Below are positions 33,960-44,906 of a stretch of 64,000 bases of DNA, in pieces. The notes beneath the pieces were generated by a model. The model was not told where the DNA came from and made no database searches. It was given only the letters and a program-made list of their open reading frames with translations. Every line of letters starts with the position of its first letter. Within the stretch, counting starts at the first letter, position 1. The position numbers and the translations under genes are program-made. Origin of the DNA: Parasponia andersonii (lineage: Eukaryota; Streptophyta; Magnoliopsida; Rosales; Cannabaceae); assembly GCA_002914805.1 (NCBI GenBank), contig JXTB01000201.1, positions 1-64,000 of the forward strand, given 5' to 3'.

Positions 33960-34786
33960 TTTTAGAGCAATTTCTCACCAGCCGTCCACGTGTCTCTGAA
34001 CTGCTGATGTTGTGTCCTCCAACTGTCCACGTGTCCTTGCTATCCCAAAGTACTCTGAATTTCAGGTAGAATCGGAAAGGTGGAAGTGGCCACCTACAAA
34101 GACTCTCTGATACTTAAGTCAGTGGTTTTTCTTTGATTCAGAGCAGCAAAGATTTAATTTTATCTGAGTATATCTTTGCTTCTTGCTCATAAACTTTTAA
34201 ATATTTCTTTTTGTATGCGTACATGCCTCCTCTTTGGGGACGCATGGCTCATATATATATGGTCCTGAAATTGTGAACCTCTTGGTTCTCAACCTCAGGA
34301 CCGAGTACCTTTTTCATCAAGACTTTTTCCAAAGGTCACGGGCCGAGATTACCGTGATCCCCCCTGCACCGCTGTAGCCTAGTTTCTACCGTCCCCTATG
34401 GTTTGAGTCTGTTAGGGACGAGATTTGTACAAATCGTCGTTCTGTTAGGACGGCTTGCCCCCTGTGCACACTTACTCAAGATCGCATTAAATATTCTGTT
34501 TGGATCTGGAGCTGTGAGTTGTTTTCTATTGTACTCTGGTGGAAGACCCTTGCGGCTTCCGACCCCTAGCTGTCGAGGTAAGGATCGGACTAGGCCGAGT
34601 CCATCCAGGGTCTGGGATGGGCTCAGCCCTATCCTCGGACAGCCCAATGGCTGATGTTGTATCACATACGACTCGCATGGCCTTTAGCTAGTCACTCTTG
34701 GTACCTGTCGGATGGTGGGCCCTGTTCCTGACCTGTTCTGTCACTCAATTGTCCACGTGGTATATGATTTAGAAACGGGTCCCATA
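33960..34786 (-). repeat. TAT 3' LTR (left)
   Basis: 827 bp, colinear with the right LTR (for example CCACGTGTCTCTGAAC and CCTCTTTGGGGACGCATGG). Both terminal dinucleotides are mutated (TT in place of TG at 33960, TA in place of CA at 34786). The many transitions relative to the right copy suggest roughly ten percent divergence by eye. Confidence 0.88.
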
Positions 34787-34803
34787 ACTAACCCCATTTC
34801 CCT
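34787..34803 (-). promoter_or_regulatory. TAT polypurine tract
   Basis: On the minus strand GGGAAATGGGGTTAGT directly precedes the 3' LTR, which is the expected place for the plus-strand primer. Confidence 0.7.
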
Positions 34804-34996
34804 ACTTGATGGATTCGTATCCATCAAGTGGGGAAATCGTTTCTCCGTTCTTTCAATTTGAGGGATACACGTGGCTCCCCCTTGCCGATGCGGAGGCACG
34901 CCATCCCATGTCACAAAGTTTTTTAAATTTTGAAGTTCTGACTATTCGGTCTCCCTTGCTCTCCCTTTTTTCAGAAAAACTCTTCGGCTCCCCCTC

Positions 34997-35004
34997 TATA
35001 AAAG
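34997..35004 (+). promoter_or_regulatory. TATA box of the TAT opposite-strand gene
   Basis: TATAAAAG in a C-rich context (CCCCCTCTATAAAAGCC), 130 bp before the ATG at 35127. This is a textbook plant TATA position and would give a leader of about 95-100 nt. It lies just outside the LTR, so the gene does not depend on the LTR promoter, which points the other way. Confidence 0.65.
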
Positions 35005-35126
35005 CCTCATTTACGCTCATTTGCTACTGTACTAAAATCTTCAATTATTCCAACCTCGTAAAATCTTAGGGTTTCCGACTTCTCCCCTTTCTAGAGACTT
35101 TTGCTCTTTCGATCGAATCTAGAACG

Positions 35127-38104
35127 ATGGCCTCCAATCAAGATCAGGAATTGTGCCTTCTCGTGGATTCAGAATTGGATTCGCTGAGGAGACAGCTCTG
35201 CCTCCCCAGCGGAGTGACACTATAAAGGGTTGAGGGCCCCGCGAATTGGTATCTACATACTTCTGCCCCTGAAAGCTCTATTATTTTGGGAAGAAAACAT
35301 CTAGAATGGTTACGATTCCCTCTTCCTCCTCTAATCCCCCAATTCTTCGCTTTAACAGGGATCCACCCGATGCAGTTAAATGTAAACGGGGTCATGATTC
35401 TGACGGAGCTTTCCGCCTTGTCAGTTCTTTATAATCTACATATCGACCTGGAGGTGGTCTTTTATACTTACAAACTCACCCTCATCCCCAAAAAGAGTTC
35501 CTATCCTACCTTTTACCTCCAACTGCTCCCGGGACGTCACATTTTCTGGGGCTTGCCGAGGTCAGACAAGCAATGGGACTCTCACTCTAGGCTATATACC
35601 GTTGGAGAGACGTGGTGCTCCCCTTGGGTGAATGGAGAGCACTTCCAAATTCCCTCAGTTTTCCTGCAGAGTAAGTGTTAGGTCGTGATTTTCGGGTCTG
35701 CGTTCTCCTCGTCTGTTATTGCTCACGTTATTTTATCTTGTGCAACCTCAGCAGAAGAAAACAGGTTCGAGCCGCATTTGTCGGCAGGGCGGCTCAAAGG
35801 CCTGGAAGAGATTGTCATCTTCAGATCTCCTAGGGACTGCCGATATATCCAAGCCGCCCTCAACCCCCTGGTGATGAATATGATGCCTAAGATGGTCTCA
35901 TACCTTCCCTTCCCTCTGGACACCTGGGTTATCACGAAGCACCTGCGGAGCATGATCACATCGCCATGGTGGGTCATCAGGTTACGACTTTAGGCCAGTT
36001 GGCGAGCTCCAACGACCTAGTGGCGCCGACTAGCCACGAGCTCGAAGAGGCTATGAGGTTCGTGGCCAAAGAGTGCGTCAGGCTCCGTAGGGAAGAATCC
36101 GCCGCCCCTAAGAGGGCTAGAGGTGGGTTCATTTCCGCATCCTTGAGCTTCGTCGATCGGTTTATGGCCGTGATCTAAACATGTTACTTGTTTTTTACAG
36201 GTTTTGAGACAGGCCCATCAGCAGACCCCTCCCCCGTCAAGGGGATTACCGCTGGGCATAAGACTCGCCCCAAGGCAACCACCAGTCATCGTCTCTTGGT
36301 ACCTTCAGAGGATGAAGTGCCTGTGGTCCCCCACACTAGAGTAAGCGGAACTCCGTCCAGGGAAACGTCGGCCACACGGGCCGTACATAGCAAGGGGATG
36401 CCCCTGAGTCTGCCTTAGGGGTCTGCTATACCAACCTCTTCCACCCCCGACCCTGGTTCGAAAACGAGCGCAGGGTCGAGTGCTGCTTGCCTCGGTGGGG
36501 AGGTCGCCGAGCTCAGTAGGGGGCTCTGAGGTTGAAATCTCGGCTGTCTTCCCTTCCTCCGGTCCCAATAAAGCGGCGCCACGAGAACGGCTCATCTCAA
36601 GAAGAAGAAGGCCGGGCAAAGAAGAGGTGCAAGTTGCCCCTCGTCTGACAGCGATGACAATGGGGCCATGTTGACTCTTCTGAGGAGAAGAAGGTCCGTG
36701 TACAGTGGCCCGTCAGGATGGGATGCACCACCTCCCTCCGTCGCCGATGGTGCTCTCGACGGTGCCCTGCTTTCCTCCGTACCTGCCACTGCTGCTTCGG
36801 TGGTGTGCCCAGTCGAGGGGGAGGGTGCCCTCGTAGTTGGCGGGGTGGAGCCACGTTCTGCAGGTACGGACAACACCCAGAAAGAGGGTCCAGCCACAGG
36901 ACCCGAGCTAGAGGTGCTCTCGTTGGAGAATTTCGAGCTCATCGCTAGCCGTACCTTCGCGCAGGTTTGGCTCGTCTGGTTGCCTCTATACTTCTCAGCA
37001 TCATTGTTAGATACTGAATCTTCTCTTTTTTTTCCAGTCTTTCTATTCCTCTCGCGTCAGGGCCCTGACCGAAGAGCTGAACTCCCGCTCTGCACTGGCC
37101 AAGTGCAGCGAGGCTGCCCTTGTCGAGTTGAGGACTGACTTCGATTTATATCGGAGTCTCGATGAGGTGAGGGTCAGTAGCATGGTGGCTCATGCTCTGA
37201 GTGTCGAGAGGGTCAGGTATGAGGAGCTAGCTGTGAGACTGGCCGAGGCGGAGGCCAACAAGCTCGCTCAATCTGAGGCCGCCAGACTGGCCCAAAACGA
37301 GCTCAGGGTTAAGGAGTAAGAACTGTAGAGTGCAGGGGCAGAGATGGGACTAACTTTCATTGCTCATGACAAGGCTGTTGATGATGCCAAAGAAGCGAGG
37401 ATAGCTGAGGCCAAGGCAAGCTAGAGGCCCATTCCCTACAAAGCAGACTTGACCTATCCAACAAGGTAAATCGACATCTCTACTTGGATCACAAAAATTT
37501 GATGGGGCCTCATATAGAGATATCTCACAAACATGGTGAGGACCTTACCGACATTAACACTTTTTTGGTCGACTTATCGCAGCGGCAAGCAGAGCTGAGG
37601 CTGGCGGCGCTAAGGGATAGGCTAGCGGATGTGGAGAAACTAAAAACGAGGTACCAGAGGTAGGTGGATGTCCTTTCTGCGGAAAGTTACAGGTCTGGCT
37701 GGGAGAACAGGGAAATCTGAGGCCATGCCGAAGTGGTAATGCCAGACCAAATTGACGAGTAGAAAGACATCGAGAGAGACAACTATTCCATCAAGTACTA
37801 TATGCAGCAGCTTGGGGATGGGATCTACATCACGTACCCTACTGATATGCTGAACATGCTTGCCAAGGAAAAGGACAGGCCCTCTACATCCGCCTCTGTT
37901 GACAAAGAGCTTATCCCCATTTCCAGTCTGCCAGATCAAACTTCAGAAGTCCCTGGCGGTCAGCCTGGTCTTAGGGTCTTAACTGGTGAGGGGTTTGGTG
38001 CGGTCATTTTATCCAGCGACGAATCCGACCCTGGTATGCCACCCTCAAGTGGGGCTGGTCCAAGCGCTAGAACTGGCTGCGCTCCCCTGGCCGAAGGTAA
38101 TTAG
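35127..38104 (+). pseudogene. Opposite-strand extra ORF of the TAT element (Transposase_28-like), intron-containing, broken
   Basis: Starts at ATG 35127 (MASNQDQE). Exon 1 runs to 35670 and has one in-frame TAA at 35223. It carries a Transposase_28 ('putative gypsy type transposon') pattern: PPLIPQFFALTGIHPMQLN, then SALSVLYN, then FYLQLLPGRHIFWGLP. Introns with GT-AG ends and matching phase: 35671-35751, 36123-36200 and 36965-37037. A frameshift lies near 35940 and further stops at 36418 and 37319. The middle is Ser/Pro-rich and low-complexity. After 37038 a coiled-coil-like Glu/Ala/Arg-rich region follows (SFYSSRVRALTEELNSRS onwards), and the last open part ends at 38104. Such antisense ORFs are known from TAT-lineage elements; their function is unknown. 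It is not gag or pol of this element. Confidence 0.75.
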
Positions 38105-38790
38105 GGTCCCTAATCTTGTACATTTGTAAAGTTGACCATTGTTGTAACTGTCTGTATAAATAATAAGAATAGTGCAGCTTTCATTAGACTATTCTCTTTT
38201 TTCTTTGTTGACAGCATCTGGGGTAAAGTCAACCCTTGTTGTAGCCGTCTGTATAAATAATTATAGACGACTCAAATGGACACGATTTCGAATTATTAGT
38301 GAGTCCTCCTCGAGCTATGACTGACAAGATTAGTTTCAGAGATAGGGAAGTGAGCTTTGGCTCATCCAATTTTAAGGAGTTATAACTTCTGTTATGACTT
38401 GTTTTGGCAGAGTTTGACCCGAGCGTGTGGCCAAACTTCTCCGACACCAAATAGGATCGCGCTTGAAATCAGCTCCAGGGATTGATCGACCATTATTTGG
38501 ACTCGTCGCTGCAGAGGAGAAGGCCTAGGCTCAGCTCTTATCGGGAATAAACAGGCCACTACCACTCTGATGTCTCCCTGTGAATCCATTCACGACATGC
38601 TTCTCATAAATAGGGCTTATGAGTGTGCGCCACTATTGACCGTGCACTTTGTATTCTTAGGAAATAATAAATAGACTATAATCTTAATTTCTATCTTCAT
38701 GCTTGGTCTGGTACTGGACTACTTCTAATGGGTAGACTCCAAATCCGTTCACTTCCAGTCCATGCGCAATTAAACCATCCCCCGGGCAGA
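38105..38790. other. TAT non-coding spacer
   Basis: Follows the antisense gene. Two similar segments (GTCTGTATAAATAAT at about 38150 and 38246) with AATAAT-type sequences may be the gene's 3' end and polyadenylation region. No coding region seen. Confidence 0.4.
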
Positions 38791-38794
38791 GTTT

Positions 38795-39309
38795 GCTTCC
38801 AATGGGTAGACCCTGCTTTCCTTTAGCCCTTCGTATAGCTAAAATGTTCCTTAGGGAGGGTCCACTTCCAACGGATGGATCCCGACTCTACTTTCCTTTA
38901 GCTCTTCGTATAGCTAAAATATTCCTTAAGGAGGGTCCACTTCCAATGGGTGGATCCCGACTCTGCTTTCCTTTAGCTCTTCGTATAGCTAAAATGTTCC
39001 TTAGGGAGGGTCCACTTCTAACGGGTGGATCCCGAACATGTTTTCCTTTAGCTCTTCGTATAGCTAAAATGTTCCGTAGGGAGGGTCCACTTCCAATGGG
39101 TGGATCCTTACCCTGCTTTCCTTTAGCTCTTCGTATAGCTAAAATGTTCCTTAGAGAGGGTCCACTTCCAATGGGTGGATCCAGACCATGCTTTCCTTTT
39201 GCTCTTCGTATCGCTAAAATGTTCCTTAGGAAGGGTCCACTTCCAATAGGTGGATCCCGACCCTGCTTTCCTTTAGCTCTTCGTATAGGTAAAATATTCC
39301 TTAGGGGGT
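38795..39309. repeat. Tandem array A, seven units of exactly 75 bp
   Basis: The anchor CTTTAGCTCTTCGTATAGCT starts at 38821, 38896, 38971, 39046, 39121, 39196 and 39271 with small changes: spacing is 75 bp each time, without an indel. The first unit is about 6 bp shorter on its left side. Because 75 is a multiple of three, the array stays open as a 25-residue repeat on the plus strand and also on the minus strand. This is a property of the repeat and is no evidence for translation. Confidence 0.93.
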
Positions 39310-40345
39310 CTGCTGGCAAGCTTTTTGGTTGCATAGCTCTTTCCTCATCGTACGTTTTCTCGGGTCATCGACAAGTGTTTTATTGCGCGATGTGATTCCC
39401 ATAGTACGATTATTTTGAGGACTACTGGCAAGTTTTAGGTTGCACGGCCCTTTCCTCTTCGTACGTTTTCTCAGGCCATCGGTAAGCATTTTATTGCATG
39501 ATGTGATTCCCATAATACGATCATTTTGAAGACTATTGGCAAGTTTTTGGTTGTGCAGCTCTTTCCTCTTCGTATATTTTCTTGGGTAGTCGACAAGTGA
39601 TGTAATCCACATAGTACGATCGTTTTCGAGGTCTGCTAGCAAGTTTTCGGTTGCGCAGTTCTTTCTTCTTCGTACATTTTCTCGGGTCGTCAACAAGCGA
39701 CGTGGTCCTCATAGTACGATCGTTTTTGAGGTCTACTGGCAAGTTTTTGGTTGCACAGCTCTTTCCTCTTCGTACGTTTTCTCGGGTCGTCGACAAAAGA
39801 TGTGATCCCCATAGTATGATCGTTTTCGAGATCTACTGGTAAGTTTTTGGTTGCGCAGCTCTTTCCTCTTCGTACATTTTTTTGGGCCATCGACAAGCAT
39901 TTTATTGCACGATGTGATTCCCATAGTATGATCATTTTGAGGACTACTGGCAAGTTTTTGGTTGCGCAGCTCTTTTCTCTTCGTACGTTTTCTCAGGTCG
40001 TCAACAAGCGACGTGATCCCCATAATACGATCGTTTTCGAGGTCTGCTGGCAAGTTTTTGGTTGTATGGCTCTTTTCTCTTCGTACATTTTCTCAGGTCG
40101 TCGACAAGCGATGTGATCCTCACAATACGATCATTTTCGAGGTCTACTGGCAAGTTTTTTGTTGCGCAGCTCTTTCCTCTTCGTACATTTTCTCGGGTTA
40201 TCGACAAGAGACGTGATTCCTATTGTACGATCATTTTTGAGGTCTTCTGGCAAGTTTTTGGTTGTGCAGCTCTTTCCTCTTCGTACGTTTTCTCGGGCCA
40301 TCAGCAAGAATTTTATTGCACGATGTGATTCCCATAGTACGATAA
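39310..40345. repeat. Tandem array B, ten units of 100 or 111 bp in a higher-order pattern
   Basis: The anchor GGCAAG (or a one-base variant) is at 39315, 39427, 39538, 39638, 39738, 39838, 39949, 40049, 40149 and 40249. Spacings are 112, 111, 100, 100, 100, 111, 100, 100 and 100; the last unit is long again. Long units carry an extra ~11 bp including ATTTTATTGCA. The order is long, long, then short-short-short-long twice, which is a 411-bp higher-order repeat. Confidence 0.92.
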
Positions 40346-40349
40346 TTAA

Positions 40350-40850
40350 TTGCGCAAATAGTGTGTATAGTCCACCACTGTGGCAGACCTTTTTCTGTGG
40401 CAGCCCGGTATGATTTTTTGCCTATGCATCTAAAGCGTGGGGTCTACCATTATGGGCAGACCCTTTTCTGTAGTAGCCCAGAATGATTTTTTTTTGCCTG
40501 TGCAAATAAAACGTAGAGTCTACCACTGTAGGCAGACCTTTTTCCGTAGTCACCTGGTATGATTTTTTTCCTGTGCAAATAAAATGTGGGGTCTGCCACT
40601 GTGGGCGGACCCTTTTCTGTAGCAGTCTGGTATGATAGATCCATGTGGCAGAAAACCTGACCTATTTCAGAATTAAGCTTTTTAATAATATAAGCATTCA
40701 CATGGGTCTCACGCATAAATAGTGCATGGGGTCTGCCACTATGGGCAAACCCCTTTTCCATAGCAATCCAAAAGATGAATCCATGCGGCAAAAAGGGAAC
40801 TTGACCTGTTTAAGCTTTTCAATAATATAAGCATTCACATGGTCTTACAT
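40350..40850. repeat. Tandem array C, 73-76-bp units, then a 140-bp composite
   Basis: GCAGACC or a variant recurs at 40383, 40456, 40532 and 40605 with GTCTACCACTGTGGG before it and GTATGATTTTTT after it. Two further blocks starting near 40635 and 40774 (GATCCATG, then CAATAATATAAGCATTCACATGG or a close variant) are about 140 bp apart. The array is unrelated in sequence to arrays A and B. Confidence 0.85.
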
Positions 40851-40987
40851 CATATGTATGTGTCTTACACGTGATACTTTTTCAAGTGCTGAGCGTTCCA
40901 CGTGTTCAGCAAGTTTTTTCCAGTCTTAAGTTCTTTCAGGACGTATGCACCATTGTCGAGTGCTTTAATCTCCTCATAGGGTCCGAT

Positions 40988-41962
40988 CTAATTGGAGTCC
41001 AGTTTCGAGAAATTCCCTATTCTGACTTTCAAGACCCAATCCCCGGCATTAAATCGTCGAGCACTAACCTTTTTTGTGTAGTAGGACCTAGCCTGCTGGT
41101 GGTATGAAGCCAGGTGGACCAGGGCCATGTTTCTCGTTTCTTCTAGGAGGTCTATGTTGTGGCTTAGTTGCCGTTCATTTAAGGGGGCATCTCTTACCAC
41201 TTTGGAGTGAAGGGTCGGGAGGCCGACCTCAGTCGGGATTATAGCCTCTGATCCGTAAACCATGGCGAATGGCATTCTTCCTGTCGACCTCCGCTCCGTG
41301 GTTCGATAGGCCCACACAATAGCCGGCAGCTCTTCTAACCACCTGCCTTTAGCCTCCTGCAAGTTCTTTTTGATATTGCTGAATATGGCTTTGTTTGTTG
41401 CCTCTGGTTGGCCGTTCCCCTGAGGGTAGTTCATGGGAGAGAAACTGAGCCTTATATCATACAACTCACACAACTCCTTGAGCTTAGCATTTTGGAACTG
41501 TGTGCCATGATTAGCGTGTATCTCTTTCAGGATCCCAAATCAACAGATTATGTTCTTCTAGATGAAGTTAATCGTGTCTGCCTTACTAACGGTCACGTAG
41601 GCTTCAGTCTCTACCCATTTAGTGAAGTAATTCATGGCCAGCAGGATGTACCTCCTTCCCCCTAGACTATTGGGGAGCTCTCCGATGATGTCAAGACCCC
41701 ATTTAGCAAACGGCCAAAGAGTTATGTTTGAATGAAGTACCTTTGCAGGTTGGCATTTCATTGGGGCGAAACTCTAGCACTTATCACATTTCTTGACGAA
41801 TCGGGCTACCTCTATCATCATGTATAGACAGAAGTATCCGGCCATTAGAGCCTTGTGGGCGAGGCTGTGTCCACCAGAGTGGTTGCCGCATACTCCCTCA
41901 TGGATTTTCTCCATCAGTTTCTGCGCTTCGACGGGTCCTATACACCGCAGCATCGGACCCAT
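40988..41962 (-). pseudogene. TAT integrase
   Basis: Read on the minus strand: zinc-binding region with IHEGVCGNHSGGH and KKCDKC (about 41790-41920), then the core with KWGLDIIGELP (first Asp), HANHGTQF, where the second catalytic Asp appears as Asn, and GQPEATNK (Glu). A stop lies at 41558, where relatives have Trp, and the frame shifts before 41473. The C-terminal part (YYTKKVSARRFNAGDWVL) is recognisable. It would insert the element's cDNA, but this copy is inactive. Confidence 0.82.
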
Positions 41963-42239
41963 TGTTGATCTTCTATATAGTTGTTACCCTATCATCGAGT
42001 ACCTGGCAGTCTTCAATCTGACTTACCTTGCTTCTTGGAGGTCCGCGGGCAGGTTCCCCAACGTCAAATACTGGGTGATGGGTTTCATTCACCATTTGTC
42101 AGCAGATCTGGTTGTAAACACATGGCATGCAGGGGTCTGTAGGGGGTCCTCCATGTTCTCGCCTTCTAGGAGAACTTCTACACTTCTGGCCGTACCCTCG
42201 ATTGACACATTCTTAGCTAGCTTATTGGCCCTCTAGTTC

Positions 42240-42660
42240 ATCTCCATGGAAATCGGTTCAATATCAAAATTGCTAAAGCGAGCTTTTGCCCCCATTACCT
42301 TGGAGAAGTACCTGTGCAATCTCGGTTCTTTTACTTCGAAGTCTCCCCTGACCTGATCCATGATCAATTACGAGTCGATCTTTACTGCGATGTTCTCGAC
42401 TCCGAAGTGCAGAGCCAGCTCAAGGCCTTGTAGCAGTGCCTCGTACTCTGCCTTATTATTAGTTGCCTAGAAGCTGAGCCTCAAAGCTTTCTCAACTCTG
42501 AGACCCGTTGGGGTCTGCAGGACTATTCTGATACATGACCCTGAGACATTCGTGGATCCGTCGGTGTAGAGCGTCCAGGCTGAAGGGGGGCGAAGTTGAG
42601 ATGTCTAAAACGGTTCGTGCAGCTCGCCGAAGGATTCGATTTCCACCAAGAAATCCGCCA
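42240..42660 (-). pseudogene. TAT second (plant-type) RNase H domain
   Basis: Minus-strand reading shows WTLYTDGSTNVSGS (catalytic Asp), then ATNNKAEYEALLQGLELAL (catalytic Glu) and VKIDS (catalytic Asp), interrupted by TAG and TAA codons where relatives mostly have Gln. A second RNase H between the first one and integrase is diagnostic for the TAT lineage. Confidence 0.78.
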
Positions 42661-42766
42661 TGACTTGTCCTTTCTTCGCCACTCGAGGCCGATACTCGAT
42701 GTCGTATATCCCAAACTCGATGGTCCACTTAGTCAGTCGTCCTGATAGGTCTGGCTTGGCCAAAAT

Positions 42767-44137
42767 TTATCGGATGGGAAAATCTATATACACGGTGACC
42801 GAGTGTACCTCAAAGTACTGTCGGAGTTTCTTTTTAGCGTTGACCAGAGCGAGGACCAACTTTTCTGTCACACTATATCGTGTCTTGGCATCCAGGAGCA
42901 TGCAATTTATATAAAATATTGGTTTCTGTTTGCCATCTTCCTCGATGAATAGTGCGGCACTAATCGCTACTTCGGATACTAATAAATAGGCGTACAGGCG
43001 CTCCTCCTCTACTGGGGAAGCCAGGATAGGTGAGTGACTCAAATACAGCTTGAGATCTATCAGTGCCCTGTCCTGTTCCTCCCCCCAGATGACAGTAGAG
43101 CTTTTCTTCAGGCATTGGAAGAAAGGCTTGCATCGGTCGGATATCTTGGAGACGAATCGGCTGAGAGCGGCTATCTTTTCGGCCAAGCGTTGGACCTCCC
43201 GAATTGTCAAGGGTCTCTGCACATTTGCGATCGAGGTCAGCTGGGTCGAGTTTGCCTCAATACCTCTCCTGCTCATGATATGCCCTAGGAACTGACCAGA
43301 GGACACCACAAATATGCATTTCTTGGGATTCAGACGCATCCGATATTGCCTCAGAATCTAAAAACATTCGTCTAGATGTCTTAGATGGTCTGAATCTTTT
43401 CTGCCCTTCAAGACCATGTCGTCGATATAGATCTCCATAGTCTTCCCTAGTAGCTCGACGAACATCTTGTTCATGAACCTTTGGTAGGTTGCCCTCCCGT
43501 TCTTCAAGCCAAATGGCATGCGCCTGTAGTAGTACAGACCACGCTCCGTAATAAAATCCGTGTGGATCTGGTCTTCCTCGTACAGGGGGATCTGGTTGTA
43601 CCCAGAGTAGGCATCCAAAAAGCTCATTCTGTCGAATCTCGCCGTCGCATCTACCATTTGGTCGATTCTTGGTAGGGGGAAGCTATCCTTCGGGCAGGCA
43701 TTGTTCAGGTTGGTAAAGTCTATGCAAATACGGTCATCGCCGATTTTCTTTTTCACCACCACCGAGTTGGAGACCCAACATGGGTACACGTATTCCCTGA
43801 TCAGACTATTCTCCAGCAGCTTCTCTACCTCTTTGTTGATCGCCCTATTTTTCTCTGGTGCGAACCTTTGGGGATTCTGCCTGATTGAAGGGAAATTGGG
43901 GTCTATGTTCGGCAAGTGGCAAGTGTGCGCGGGGTATATCCTGGGCATGTCGTCGTGGGACCATGCAAAGACGTCCTCGTTCTGCTTTAGGAATCCCAAC
44001 ATCTTGTTCTTTTGCTCCTCGGGCAATAAGGCCCCGATTAGAATCACCCTCACCAATTCTGCCTCTTTCAAAGGGATCGCTACTAGCTCCTCGATCGTGG
44101 AGTCCAGACCGTCAGACTCCTCTTCGATTCGCTTCAT
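42767..44137 (-). pseudogene. TAT reverse transcriptase and first RNase H
   Basis: Minus strand. The 260-codon frame 43358-44137 holds FAWSHDDMPRIYP, then VVVKKKIGDDRICIDFTNLN, FLDAYSGYNQIPL, RRMPFGLKNGRATYQRFMNK and the catalytic YIDDM (YIDD at 43418-43429). It ends at a TAG where relatives have Gln; the reading continues in the same sense at 42767-43339 with RMRLNPKKCIFVV and the connection/RNase H region (PILASPVEEERLYAYLLVSE, KLRQYFEVH). The fold is well kept but the frame is interrupted. Confidence 0.87.
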
Positions 44138-44164
44138 GTATGCTGGCTGACGGTCCTTTGATTG

Positions 44165-44749
44165 CTATCTGTCCCCGGTCGATGCGCTTGCACTCGCGTC
44201 GGCTCCCCTCAAGGCAATTGAAAAGCATTTCCTTGTGGAGGCCTGGTCTCCCTTGATGTCTATCGTATAGGTAGCATCCTTTGATAGACATCTTAAAACT
44301 TGGTTGAGGGTGGAAGCGACCCCATGCATGGCGTGGATCCATCTCCTTCCCATGATGATATTGAAGAAGGACTGGCAGTCAATGACGACGAAGTCCACGT
44401 CCAAGCATCTCTCTGCAGCACAGACCTTCAGGGTCACGACGCCCAAGGGGCTGACCTTAGTGCTGTCGAAAGCGAACAGTGGCTGACAGGTTGGCCTAAG
44501 TGCGCTTCAATCCAGGCCCATGTTCTCGAATGTGCTAAGGAACAGGATATCGACGCTGCTCCCACCGTCGACAAAGACCCTTCCGACCAACGTAGAATCG
44601 ATCTGCAGTTTAATCACCAAGGGGTCGTTGTGAGGCAGGCGTACCATGGTCAAATCTTGCTGGGTGAAAATGATAGGGGTGGCAGAGGCGCGACTTTCTC
44701 CCATCATCAAATGGTTGACGGAATGACCCATCCCTCTCAGGCGCTTCAC
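44165..44749 (-). pseudogene. TAT protease region
   Basis: Minus strand. MVRLPHNDPLVIKLQI leads to VGRVFVDGGSSVDILF, the TAT protease active-site stretch (VDGGSS). The fold continues in another frame as MGVVTLKVCAAERCLDVDFVV and IIMGRRWIHAMHGVAST. Frames change around 44450-44510. Confidence 0.78.
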
Positions 44750-44906
44750 CCTTTCTTCGGCCTTTTTGAGGCATTTTTCCTTCTCCTCTTAACCCTAGGT
44801 CAGTTCTGGCCTGCCCATGATGGTCGACACTATCCTCAGAGTCTACTCTCCTAACCCGGAGGCCTGGGTCTGCTTCCCTTTTTGGGCCTGGAGCATCTTC
44901 CTGCGG

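Noticed and set aside
34396..34665. Open frames on both strands
   Set aside because: They lie in the TAT LTR; the parallel frame in the other LTR is not conserved as coding.
38793..39395. 200-codon plus frame and 148-codon minus frame
   Set aside because: Both come from the 75-bp array; no start context, no known domain. Treated as repeat.
39310..40345. Regular spacing considered as a CRISPR array
   Set aside because: Units are repeated over their whole length with no unique spacers, and the DNA is plant nuclear.
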